DNA from: Clostridiales bacterium
GTDB taxonomy: Bacteria > Bacillota > Clostridia > Oscillospirales > Oscillospiraceae
Assembly (NCBI GenBank): GCA_004556755.1
Contig: SFFW01000004.1
Coordinates: forward strand, 1-64,000
Direction: 5' to 3'
DNA: 64,000 nucleotides
In this document: positions 16,262 to 23,682 of the stretch, one piece after another
How positions within the stretch are numbered: the stretch's first letter is position 1
How the letters are laid out: every line of letters begins with the position of its first letter
Notes under the pieces: model-generated
Told to the model about the DNA's origin: nothing
The model's input: the letters and a program-made list of their open reading frames with translations, nothing else
The model's database searches: none
Translations under genes and position numbers: made by a program

Positions 16262-16289
16262 TTGACATTCGGGCAAAAAACGGTATAAT
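16262..16289 (+). promoter_or_regulatory. rpsF operon promoter
   Basis: TTGACA at 16262-16267, 16-nt spacer, TATAAT at 16284-16289. It starts a leader of about 70 nt. Confidence 0.8.
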
Positions 16290-16296
16290 TATAAAG

Positions 16297-16352
16297 CCTG
16301 TCCTCAGACGGGTAATCCTTGCTCCCGTATTGAGCGGGGGCCAACAGACCAG
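16297..16352 (+). promoter_or_regulatory. Candidate S6:S18 leader of rpsF
   Basis: The leader holds a hairpin (GCTCCCG at 16321-16327 pairs with CGGGGGC at 16335-16341, one G-T) directly before the rpsF ribosome binding site. Autoregulatory S6:S18-binding structures are known in rpsF leaders; I assign this by position and fold only. Confidence 0.35.
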
Positions 16353-16367
16353 AAGGAGGTGCAAACC

Positions 16368-16664
16368 ATGGCAAAAGCAATTGATAAGTACGAGGTAATG
16401 TACATCATCAACCCGAACTTCAGCGAGGAGCAGATCGCTGCTATCGTCGAAAAGTTCAAAACTCTCATCGAGGCCAATGGTACCCTGGACGAACTGGAGG
16501 AGATCGGCAAGCGCAAGCTCGCATACGAGATCAACTACATTTCCGAAGGCTACTATGTTCTGATGAAGTTCACCGGCGAACCCGGCCTGCCGGCAGAGCT
16601 TGACCGTATCCTCGGTATTACCGACGGCATCCTGCGTCGCCTGATCACCCTGCGTGCAGAGTAA
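16368..16664 (+). CDS. rpsF: 30S ribosomal protein S6
   Basis: A 98-residue S6: DKYEVMYIINPNFSEEQ at the start and GKRKLAYEINYISEGYYVLMKF in the middle are typical. S6 binds the central domain of 16S rRNA together with S18. AAGGAGGT is eight bases before the ATG at 16368. It leads the conserved rpsF-ssb-rpsR operon with gaps of 11 and 22 bases. Confidence 0.97.
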   Translation: MAKAIDKYEVMYIINPNFSEEQIAAIVEKFKTLIEANGTLDELEEIGKRKLAYEINYISEGYYVLMKFTGEPGLPAELDRILGITDGILRRLITLRAE

Positions 16665-16675
16665 GGAGACGTAAA

Positions 16676-17125
16676 ATGCTTAATCACATCACCATTATGG
16701 GACGTCTGACCCGTGATCCGGAGCTCAGATACACCCAGTCCCAGACGCCCGTGGCATCCTTCACCCTCGCCGTTGACCGTGATTTCGGCGGCAGAGACGG
16801 CGGAGAGAAGCAGACCGATTTTATCGACTGCGTCGCATGGCGTCAGACGGCCGAATTCGTCAGCAAGTATTTCCAGAAGGGCAGCATGGCGGTAGTTTCC
16901 GGCAGACTGCAGATCCGTGACTGGACCGACCGTGAGGGCGGCAAGCGCCGCAGCGCAGAGGTCGTTGTTGACAATATCTATTTCGGCGAAAGCAAGCGCC
17001 GTGAAGGCGGCGAGAGAAGCAATGATTTCCGTCCCGCACAGAACAGCTTTGAGAGCGTCAGCCCCTCGATGGGTGCATCCGCATTCTCCGAGCTCAGTGA
17101 CGACGACGGCGAGCTTCCGTTCTAA
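16676..17125 (+). CDS. ssb: Single-stranded DNA-binding protein
   Basis: A 149-residue SSB. The OB-fold runs from MLNHITIMGRLTRDPELRY through DFIDCVAWRQTAEFVSKYF. A short flexible linker leads to the acidic tip DDDGELPF, which recruits repair and replication proteins. TAAGGAG precedes the ATG. It sits between rpsF and rpsR as in most Firmicutes. Confidence 0.97.
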   Translation: MLNHITIMGRLTRDPELRYTQSQTPVASFTLAVDRDFGGRDGGEKQTDFIDCVAWRQTAEFVSKYFQKGSMAVVSGRLQIRDWTDREGGKRRSAEVVVDNIYFGESKRREGGERSNDFRPAQNSFESVSPSMGASAFSELSDDDGELPF

Positions 17126-17147
17126 ATTCTAACAGGAGGATACAGCT

Positions 17148-17387
17148 ATGGCTTTTGATAAGAACAATCCCAAGAATCGCAAGCGCAGAAAAGTTTGCCA
17201 GTTTTGCGTTGACAAGGCCACCGGCATCGACTATAAGGATACCGCAAAGCTGCGCCGTTATATGTCCGAGCGCAGCAAGATCCTGCCCCGCCGTACCACC
17301 GGAACCTGCGCAATGCATCAGCGTCAGCTCACCGAGGCAATAAAGAGAGCCCGTGTTATCGCTCTTCTGCCCTACGTTACCGACTGA
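17148..17387 (+). CDS. rpsR: 30S ribosomal protein S18
   Basis: A 79-residue S18. VCQFCVDKATGIDYKD and LRRYMSERSKILPRRTTGTC are family hallmarks. It includes two Cys in FCVDK-type position and one in GTC, so it is the Cys-containing form. AGGAGGAT precedes the ATG. It is the last gene of the operon before a terminator. Confidence 0.97.
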   Translation: MAFDKNNPKNRKRRKVCQFCVDKATGIDYKDTAKLRRYMSERSKILPRRTTGTCAMHQRQLTEAIKRARVIALLPYVTD

Positions 17388-17404
17388 GCAGCAAATTTAA
17401 AACC

Positions 17405-17433
17405 AAAAGCACCGTGCATTGCACGGTGCTTTT
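17405..17433 (+). terminator. rpsF-ssb-rpsR terminator
   Basis: Perfect 13-bp hairpin (17405-17417 with 17421-17433, ATT loop) followed by TT. Its AAGCACCG/CGGTGCTT arms recur in two other terminators of this window. Confidence 0.88.
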
Positions 17434-17615
17434 TGCATGGGTGCTCACATTCGGGACGGCGGGGAGGATGCTTCACTTGAAAATGCAATCCGTCCTGTCA
17501 CGACTGATGGGATACGCAGGGGAATACCGTGCCTTTGCATATGTCAGAACCGGGCGTTTGCTGAGAAATACTGAAATATCAAGCTTGCGGAGGCTCAAAG
17601 AGAGCAAAAATTTTC

Positions 17616-17643
17616 TTGACTCTTTCGCACAAAGCGGTATAAT
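17616..17643 (+). promoter_or_regulatory. Promoter for the DapB-like gene
   Basis: TTGACT at 17616-17621, 16-nt spacer, TATAAT at 17638-17643. The 306-nt gap between rpsR and this gene otherwise holds only the rpsR terminator. Confidence 0.75.
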
Positions 17644-17693
17644 TGGCTCGGAAAGTGTTAAAATTCTAACTATCATTAAAAGGAGGAATCATT

Positions 17694-18782
17694 ATGGATC
17701 GCAAGGTTAGAGTCGTACAGTACGGAGCAGGTAAAATGAGCCGCTATCTCATGCGCTATGTCATAGAGCACGACGGCGAGCTGGTCGGCGCATTCTGCCG
17801 CAACAAGAGTCACATCGGCAAGGACGTCTCCGAAATCATCGGCAACGGCTTTCCGCACGTTGGAGTGACCGTCGAAAACTCGGCGGACGCCGACAGACGC
17901 ATAGGCGAGCTGAAGCCCGACGTCTGCATCATCGCAACTCGAAGCACCGTTGCCGAGCTGGAGGACATTTTCACCATATGCGCAAAGCACGGCGTTAATG
18001 CCATAACCACCTGTGAGGAAGCGCTGTATCCGTGGAATTCCTCTCCGGCGCTCACCGAAAAGCTTGACAGGCTCGCAAAGGAGGGCGGCTGCACGCTTAC
18101 CGGTGTCGGCTACTGCGATCTGTACTGGGGCACGCTGGTCACGAATCTTGCCGGCTCCTCGCACAAGATCACAAAGATCGAGGGCAGCAGCTGGTACAAC
18201 GTCGAGGACTACGGCGTGGCTCTTGCCGAAGGTCACGGCGCAGGTCTTTCGATAGACGAGTTTAACAGGACCATCGGCTGCTACAACGAAACTCCCTCGG
18301 ACGAGATGAAGGAGCTTGTCGAAAGCGGCAGATACGTTCCGTCGTATATGTGGAATCAGAACGGCTGGCTGTGCAGCAAAATGGGACTGCACATCACGTC
18401 GCAGACGCAAAAGTGCATCCCTTGCGTCGATAAGGAGGACCTCAGGTCCGAGACCCTCGGCATGGTCGTAAAGGCGGGGGACGCAACGGGCATGAGAGCC
18501 GTCGTCACGACCGAGACGGAGGAGGGCATAACGCTCGTCACCGAGTGCGTCGGTAAGATATACAATCCGCAGGAGACCGACAAGAACGTGTGGACGCTGC
18601 ACGGCGAACCCGAAACGACCTGCATCGTCAACGAGCCGGCGACGGTCGAGCTGACCTGCGCAACGCTTGTAAACCGCATTCCGCAGCTTATCGACGCCCC
18701 CGCAGGATATGTGACCACAGACCGTTTCCCGTACAACGAGTATATGGTTCATCCCATGAATTGCTACGTTAAGAGCAAGTAA
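17694..18782 (+). CDS. DapB-like dehydrogenase (2,4-diaminopentanoate dehydrogenase type)
   Basis: A 362-residue NAD(P)-dependent oxidoreductase. RVVQYGAGKMSRYLMRYVI is the Rossmann dinucleotide-binding loop and DVCIIATRST the next strand motif. The C-terminal half is longer than in dihydrodipicolinate reductase and matches the 2,4-diaminopentanoate dehydrogenase-like group, which in clostridia acts in ornithine breakdown. No other ornithine-pathway genes are nearby, so the substrate is uncertain. AAAGGAGG lies before the ATG. The gene has its own promoter and a downstream hairpin. Confidence 0.75.
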   Translation: MDRKVRVVQYGAGKMSRYLMRYVIEHDGELVGAFCRNKSHIGKDVSEIIGNGFPHVGVTVENSADADRRIGELKPDVCIIATRSTVAELEDIFTICAKHGVNAITTCEEALYPWNSSPALTEKLDRLAKEGGCTLTGVGYCDLYWGTLVTNLAGSSHKITKIEGSSWYNVEDYGVALAEGHGAGLSIDEFNRTIGCYNETPSDEMKELVESGRYVPSYMWNQNGWLCSKMGLHITSQTQKCIPCVDKEDLRSETLGMVVKAGDATGMRAVVTTETEEGITLVTECVGKIYNPQETDKNVWTLHGEPETTCIVNEPATVELTCATLVNRIPQLIDAPAGYVTTDRFPYNEYMVHPMNCYVKSK

Positions 18783-18806
18783 GAGCTTACGGGACATAGC
18801 AAAATA

Positions 18807-18850
18807 ACGCAAACCGTCCGCAGAGAAAACTCTGCGGACGGTTTGCGTTA
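18807..18850. terminator. Long hairpin between convergent genes
   Basis: Perfect 20-bp stem (18807-18826 with 18831-18850, AAAA loop). There is no long T tract downstream on the plus strand; the minus strand has ATTTTG. It most likely ends both transcripts. Confidence 0.75.
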
Positions 18851-18868
18851 ATGATGTTAAGAACTTTA

Positions 18869-20014
18869 TCAGTCCATTACTTCGGAGGTGATTGTGACGG
18901 TGTACACGACATCGGTGCGGCCTTCATAGGTGTCCTTGAAGGTCATGACATAGCCCTTCGAGGGAGTCATGCTGCCGATGGTGGACGCAGTGTTTGCACA
19001 AAGATCCTTTGCGGAATTTTCACCGCCGACGTTTTCATAATAGGTGTTCACATAGTCCTGCCATGCCTTGAGATGCTCGGCATCCCAGCCGTTCGTGAAG
19101 CCTGCCTTTGCAATGGCAACGCCCTCATCGAGGATCCTGCGCATATCGGGGGAGGGGAACTTGTCCTTAAAATCGCTGCGGTGCGCAACGATCATGGGAA
19201 CGAGAGTCTCAAGAACATTTTCGCCTGCAGTGAGGTAAAGTGCGGTGTCGGCGACGGTGTTGCCCTTATTGTCGGAGATGCTCACGTTGAGCTTATAGAC
19301 GTTGGGGTCGTCATTGATGGATGCATAGAGCAGCTTGACGAACTCTGCACGGGTGATGTTGCGGAGGGGCTTCACGGTGCCGTCAAGGTAGCCCTGAAGG
19401 TTGCCGTACTTTGCGAGGAAGCAGAACTCGGCGTAGTAGACCTCGTCGATCTGCTCATAGTCGGACCAAAGGGACGCAAGATAGGTCTTGCAGGCTGCCT
19501 TATCCGAGAACTCGGCATAGTTTGCATCGGTCATTGCGCAGCGTGCGATCATGGCGATGGCTGCCTGACGGGAGATGTTGTTGCCGGGGCGGAAAGTGTT
19601 TGCGGCATCACCGTAGCCAAGGATAACGCCGTTATCCGCACATTCCATTATGGCGTCGTAGAAAATGTGGGACTTGGGTACGTCGCTGAAGTCCTTGACG
19701 CTGCCGGTTCTTTCAAAACCGTGAACTCTGTCGAGGATCGCTGCGACTGCGCCTCTGGTGATCTGATCGTTGGGACGGAAGTTGCCGTCCTGATAGCCGC
19801 CGATAACGTATCCGTTACCGTCTGCTGCGGGCTGGTTGGACCAGTAGAGGATCCATTTTGTCGCCCAGTGAGGGTAGCCGCCGTGGTCGGCAGCCCAGTT
19901 TTCGATGTCGGTAAACTTAACGGGCTGGTTGTCGGCAAGAACGCTGAGCGGTGCGATAGAAACTATCATGCACAGTACCAGCGCCATGCACAAAAATGCT
20001 TTCAGTTTCTTCAT
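18869..20014 (-). CDS. S-layer homology (SLH) domain protein
   Basis: A 381-residue exported protein. Residues 1-27 are a signal peptide (MKKLKAFLCMALVLCMIVS, ending SVLA). Three SLH domains follow: FTDIENWAADHGGYPHWA, then DFSDVPKSHIFYDAIMECA with GYGDAANTFRPGNNISRQ, and a third degenerate unit (FAEFCFLAKYGNLQGYLDG). SLH domains bind pyruvylated cell-wall polymers. The C-terminal ~140 residues are unrecognised. GAGGAGG precedes the ATG. It lies downstream of the CpsB/CpsD/Wzz genes on the same strand and may be part of that surface locus. Confidence 0.88.
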   Translation of the reverse strand: MKKLKAFLCMALVLCMIVSIAPLSVLADNQPVKFTDIENWAADHGGYPHWATKWILYWSNQPAADGNGYVIGGYQDGNFRPNDQITRGAVAAILDRVHGFERTGSVKDFSDVPKSHIFYDAIMECADNGVILGYGDAANTFRPGNNISRQAAIAMIARCAMTDANYAEFSDKAACKTYLASLWSDYEQIDEVYYAEFCFLAKYGNLQGYLDGTVKPLRNITRAEFVKLLYASINDDPNVYKLNVSISDNKGNTVADTALYLTAGENVLETLVPMIVAHRSDFKDKFPSPDMRRILDEGVAIAKAGFTNGWDAEHLKAWQDYVNTYYENVGGENSAKDLCANTASTIGSMTPSKGYVMTFKDTYEGRTDVVYTVTITSEVMD

Positions 20015-20056
20015 TTTGAGGCCTCCTCAAATATTAAATACATTTTATTATACATT

Positions 20057-20650
20057 TTATTTGAAAAATTCCGTGTACGTCTGAGTGATTTCGTCCTTCA
20101 TTGCCGCTTTTTCGGAAGCGTAGCTGTATCTTACCTTGTTGACGAGTGAGAAGTCGCCGTTTGTCTCCAGAAGCAGCTCTCCGAGTTCACTGCAAATCGA
20201 TTCGATCTTTGCGTCACATTCTTTTTCGAGACTGTATGCGGAGTTGATGTACCGGGTTGCGATCGCCTCCTTATTCTCCTGTGTGCGCTCCTCCTCCGGC
20301 AAAGCAAAGTACTCGGATTTCGCATCGGCTTCCATGGAGTGAAGCTTGGTCACATAGTAGTCCCGCAGAGCGTACACGTTGAGTATAAGCTCTCTTATAC
20401 GTCCCTGCTTTTCGAGAATGTCGGGATCGTCGGTCTCTTCGGGGTCATAGCTGATGACTTCGCTCTGCGACGGTTCAGGGTCGGGCGATACGGGAGCGTC
20501 GGAGGAAATAGGCTCCTTTGAAACTATTACCGGTCTGCCGCCTTCAAGCACAATTTTCTGACCGTTGTCCTGAAGCCGAGCAAAGCACAGTAGCGCAGCC
20601 AAAAACAAAAGAAGAACGGTGACGGTTATAATTGTTTGTTTCTTGCTCAT
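20057..20650 (-). CDS. Membrane-anchored protein of unknown function
   Basis: A 197-residue protein with one N-terminal transmembrane anchor (TIITVTVLLLFLAALLCFARL) and an acidic, Pro/Ser-rich linker (SSDAPVSPDPEPSQSE). The outer part is helical (RIRELILNVYALRDYYV onward). No known domain recognised. The site before the ATG is weak (AAGG). It lies between the CpsB gene and the SLH gene on the same strand, suggesting a cell-surface role tied to them. Confidence 0.7.
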   Translation of the reverse strand: MSKKQTIITVTVLLLFLAALLCFARLQDNGQKIVLEGGRPVIVSKEPISSDAPVSPDPEPSQSEVISYDPEETDDPDILEKQGRIRELILNVYALRDYYVTKLHSMEADAKSEYFALPEEERTQENKEAIATRYINSAYSLEKECDAKIESICSELGELLLETNGDFSLVNKVRYSYASEKAAMKDEITQTYTEFFK

Positions 20651-20686
20651 AGTTAAACCTTATCAGTACAGTAATATTTAAACATT

Positions 20687-21358
20687 TTATGACTTTATTG
20701 TCAAGTAAGCGGAAATGTCGATTTCTGTGATTTTCGGAGCTTTTTTTGCGGCAGCAGCCATGTTCGGCGCACGGGAGCTCATATTATGGCAGTCGGAGCC
20801 GACAAAGTCGATCTCCCCCGCCGCCAGACTTTTGACCGCTCTGCGTGAGCTGAGGCGTCCGGTAAAGTACTCGGCATTGCTCTGCACGAGGACTCCCGCA
20901 GAGCGCAGCACCGACATATGACCGGCAAAGCCGGAGAATTTTCGGTAGCGTTCATAGTGAGCCAGCACGGGGGTGAAGCCCGTGAGCTTTTCAATCGAAC
21001 AAACGTCGTCTACGACGGTATTTGTCCACGGCTCAAAGGGCATCTCCAAAAGCAGAAGCTTCGTTCCCTCTGTGCTGAGTCTGTCAAGGCAGTCGCAGCG
21101 GCTGATACCGTGAAAGTACGCCACCTCGGCACCCAAAAGTATCTTCGGAAATCCATCGTCGGCTTCTATGCGTTCAAACGCCTCACTGCGACGCCGCAAA
21201 AAGGCTTCGAGCGCCTCCCTCGCAGGGTAAAAGTGAGGTGTTGCGACCATTACGGTCACGCCTTGCCGTGCGCTTTCCCTGAGCATGGCACAGGATTCCT
21301 CAAGGCTTCTGCTGCCGTCGTCCATATTCGGCAGGAAGTGGGAGTGAAAGTCAATCAT
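20687..21358 (-). CDS. cpsB: CpsB/PHP-type tyrosine-protein phosphatase
   Basis: A 223-residue metal-dependent phosphatase of the PHP family. FHSHFLPNMDDGS is the metal-binding opening motif; VATPHFYP, LAHYERY and SDCHN supply the other ligands. CpsB-type enzymes remove phosphate from the Tyr-rich tail of the CpsD kinase, controlling polymer length. Its ATG overlaps the cpsD stop by four bases (ATGA). It is the third gene of the Wzz-CpsD-CpsB set. Confidence 0.9.
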   Translation of the reverse strand: MIDFHSHFLPNMDDGSRSLEESCAMLRESARQGVTVMVATPHFYPAREALEAFLRRRSEAFERIEADDGFPKILLGAEVAYFHGISRCDCLDRLSTEGTKLLLLEMPFEPWTNTVVDDVCSIEKLTGFTPVLAHYERYRKFSGFAGHMSVLRSAGVLVQSNAEYFTGRLSSRRAVKSLAAGEIDFVGSDCHNMSSRAPNMAAAAKKAPKITEIDISAYLTIKS

Positions 21359-22095
21359 TTTTTGCCGCCTGCGGAGTAGTAATCCTTGTAGTATTTGCCG
21401 TACTTCTTGCCGTAGCCCTTTTTGCTCTCGGCTGCGTCCCTGAATGCAAAGCCGAGAAGCCGCACGGAGCAGAGCCTGAGCTGACGGAGAGCGTCGGCAA
21501 GCTCGCTCTTATCCACGACGCCGTTGCGGACGACCATAACTATTCCGTCAAGGAACTTGGAAATGGCGAGCGCATCGGTGACATCGGAGATCGGGGGCAG
21601 GTCAACGACTATGTACTCGTAGCTGCTCTTAAAAGCGTCAAGAAGCTGCCCCATTCTATCGGAGCTGAGAAGCTCGGATGGGTTGGGAGGACAATCGCCG
21701 GAGGGCAGAATGTCGAGACCCGGAGCGGATTTGCAGCTTATAATACCGCCGGCAGCGCTTTTGGAGACAAGCAGATTTGACAGACCGGGAGACTGCTTTA
21801 TAGACAGCTTGGTAAACACAGAGGGCAGACGCAGGTCGCCGTCGATGAGCAGGGTTTTTTTGCCGGCCTGACTGAGAACATAGGCAAGATTACAGGCAGT
21901 GGTGCTTTTTCCCTCGCCTCGAACGGAGCTGGAAATGCCGACCACACGGCAGCTCTCGTCGCCGGGGAAGGAAAACATTATGTTGGTGCGCAGAAGCTTG
22001 TAGGCTTCAAGTGCGGCAAAGCTGAGCTCGTCCGTGAAGATCAGTCCCTTGTCGCTTGAAACGGCGGAAGCCGATGATTTGGATCTGTTTTTCAT
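21355..22095 (-). CDS. cpsD: CpsD/CapB-type bacterial tyrosine kinase
   Basis: A 246-residue cytoplasmic BY-kinase without a membrane part. Walker A is SSSVRGEGKSTTA, Walker A' LLIDGDLRLPS and Walker B IVVDLPPISD. The C-terminal tail has a tyrosine cluster (YGKKYGKYYKDYYS) used for autophosphorylation. The kinase is activated by the adjacent membrane protein Wzz/CapA and is reset by CpsB. It overlaps both neighbours by four bases, so the three are translated together. Confidence 0.92.
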   Translation of the reverse strand: MKNRSKSSASAVSSDKGLIFTDELSFAALEAYKLLRTNIMFSFPGDESCRVVGISSSVRGEGKSTTACNLAYVLSQAGKKTLLIDGDLRLPSVFTKLSIKQSPGLSNLLVSKSAAGGIISCKSAPGLDILPSGDCPPNPSELLSSDRMGQLLDAFKSSYEYIVVDLPPISDVTDALAISKFLDGIVMVVRNGVVDKSELADALRQLRLCSVRLLGFAFRDAAESKKGYGKKYGKYYKDYYSAGGKK

Positions 22096-22886
22096 CTTGC
22101 CTCACCTCCGTCCTGCTTCGTGTAAGCAGCGTAATAGCGGCTCTTTTTGTAGTACCCGTGCTTTTTGTAATATCCGTACTCCTTGCCCGGAGCGGTGTCG
22201 GGAATAACGGTGAGCAGCGGGATGTCGGGATAGGTCTCGGTGAGGTAAGCCTCGCTTCTGACGGAGCTGTTAAAAAGATCGAGACAAATGATGACAACAG
22301 AACTCAAAAGCATGCCGATAATGAAACCGAATACGGTGTTTTTTGTGTAGCTTGGGGAAGCCATGTGGTTGGGAACCTGAGCAAAGTCCACAATACGCAC
22401 AGAACTGCCCTCCACGGTGTCAGCAATTTTTGCGGGAAGAACAAGAGCAATAGCGTTGGCAATCTTTGTAGAATCCTCGGGATCAGGAGAGGTGACCGTT
22501 ACCTTGAATATTTCGGTGTCATTGACAGATTCGGCACGTATCATTTTTCCTAGTTGTTCACTGGTATAGTCAAGACCTGTACGAGTAACAAGCTCGTCCA
22601 ATGTGGAGCGGCTGTTGAGAATGACAACATATGTATCAACAAGACTCTGAGCGGCAGAAATCTCCGAGCTTGAAATACTGAAGCTGGCGGAGCCTAAGGA
22701 CAGAGAACTGTTGTTGACATAGACCTTGATATCTGCTTCGTACTGGGGGGTAATAAAAAAGTATGTCCAGAGAAAAACAAAAGCAGCGCAGAGAATTGAT
22801 ATAACGGCAATAAGCCATGACTTGCGAACAAGGAGCGTGAACAGCTGCCTAAGGTCAATATACACTTCATTATTTGTGTTATCCAT
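22092..22886 (-). CDS. Wzz/CapA-type polysaccharide co-polymerase
   Basis: A 264-residue chain-length determinant family protein. It has two transmembrane helices: SWLIAVISILCAAFVFLWTY near the N-terminus and NTVFGFIIGMLLSSVVIICL near residue 190. The external part (DIKVYVNNSSLSLGSASF) fits the family. It should activate the CpsD kinase. Unusually, its cytoplasmic C-terminal tail is itself Tyr-rich (EYGYYKKHGYYKKSRYYAAY). The site before the ATG is weak; a strong promoter lies about 50 nt upstream. Confidence 0.88.
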   Translation of the reverse strand: MDNTNNEVYIDLRQLFTLLVRKSWLIAVISILCAAFVFLWTYFFITPQYEADIKVYVNNSSLSLGSASFSISSSEISAAQSLVDTYVVILNSRSTLDELVTRTGLDYTSEQLGKMIRAESVNDTEIFKVTVTSPDPEDSTKIANAIALVLPAKIADTVEGSSVRIVDFAQVPNHMASPSYTKNTVFGFIIGMLLSSVVIICLDLFNSSVRSEAYLTETYPDIPLLTVIPDTAPGKEYGYYKKHGYYKKSRYYAAYTKQDGGEAR

Positions 22887-22935
22887 CGAATTTGTGTATC
22901 CCGTCTTTCAATATAATAATCTACATTGCCGAGAA

Positions 22936-22964
22936 AGTATATCATACAACTACTTTCCCGTCAA
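22936..22964 (-). promoter_or_regulatory. Promoter for Wzz-CpsD-CpsB operon
   Basis: Minus-strand TTGACG (complement of 22959-22964), 17-nt spacer, TATACT (complement of 22936-22941), preceded by TGA. Confidence 0.75.
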
Positions 22965-23005
22965 TATTTGGATGACAAGTGGCGAAAAAAAGAGGCATTT
23001 TCTGC

Positions 23006-23389
23006 TCAGCGGTGCTTTTTGGCGGAGGGGGCAGGCTCAACGCCGTTTATCTCATCAAGCTGCTTCTGAAGCTCAAGGTTCTGCTTTTGCAGCTCATCAA
23101 GCTTCTTGTTTACGGGCGCAAGCTGCTTTTTAAGCTCACCCGATACCACGGATTTGTAGAAGCGATACTTCCCCGTGAGGTTTACGACGGACACCGCAGC
23201 TGCTGCGGCACCGGAGATGATGAGCGCCTTTTTAAAGTCCACCTTGCGGATAAGCTGCAATGCCTTGCGGACGCTGAGCTTGCCGCTGCGCATAAGCTCG
23301 GCGGTCAGAAGCTCCTCAAGAGCGCCGGAGGGCATCGGCTGTATCGAAAGCTGAAGCTCGCTCGTTTTTGCTTCTGCTTTTTTTCTCAT
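23006..23389 (-). CDS. Small membrane protein with coiled coil
   Basis: A 127-residue protein. The N-terminal 55 residues are charged and helical (ELLTAELMRSGKLSVRKAL), one short hydrophobic helix follows (ALIISGAAAAAVSVVNL), then a C-terminal coiled coil (LAPVNKKLDELQKQNLELQ). It resembles small accessory scaffold proteins; no domain is recognised. It has its own promoter and is upstream of, and separate from, the Wzz operon. Confidence 0.65.
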   Translation of the reverse strand: MRKKAEAKTSELQLSIQPMPSGALEELLTAELMRSGKLSVRKALQLIRKVDFKKALIISGAAAAAVSVVNLTGKYRFYKSVVSGELKKQLAPVNKKLDELQKQNLELQKQLDEINGVEPAPSAKKHR

Positions 23390-23427
23390 TTTAAACTCTC
23401 CCCATATACATTATTATAATTAGCGCC

Positions 23428-23456
23428 ATTATAAGCCAAAAGCGTCCGTTTGGCAA
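23428..23456 (-). promoter_or_regulatory. Promoter for 127-residue gene
   Basis: Minus-strand TTGCCA (complement of 23451-23456), 17-nt spacer, TATAAT (complement of 23428-23433). Confidence 0.65.
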
Positions 23457-23574
23457 GTTTGGACAGTGCATTTTCTGTGCATAATCGTGTGCAATTTAGT
23501 ACATTTGATATAATTTGTACATATGCCGACCTCTAAACGGCAAAAACTTGCTGCAAAAAAACGCATTTTGTACA

Positions 23575-23603
23575 TTGCTAAACCGAAAAATCCATGCTAT
23601 AAT
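23575..23603 (+). promoter_or_regulatory. Promoter for M3 peptidase
   Basis: TTGCTA at 23575-23580, 17-nt spacer, TATAAT at 23598-23603 with TGC before it (extended -10). Confidence 0.65.
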
Positions 23604-23682
23604 GATTTATCTTTATTCTATGGATATTTGTCTTTGTCGGTACATTACCGATTTAAAGCGATGCCAAGAAAGGGTGAAAAAG

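Noticed and set aside
17414..17710. 98-codon plus-strand frame after rpsR
   Set aside because: It begins inside the rpsR terminator and crosses a good promoter and the next gene's ribosome binding site.
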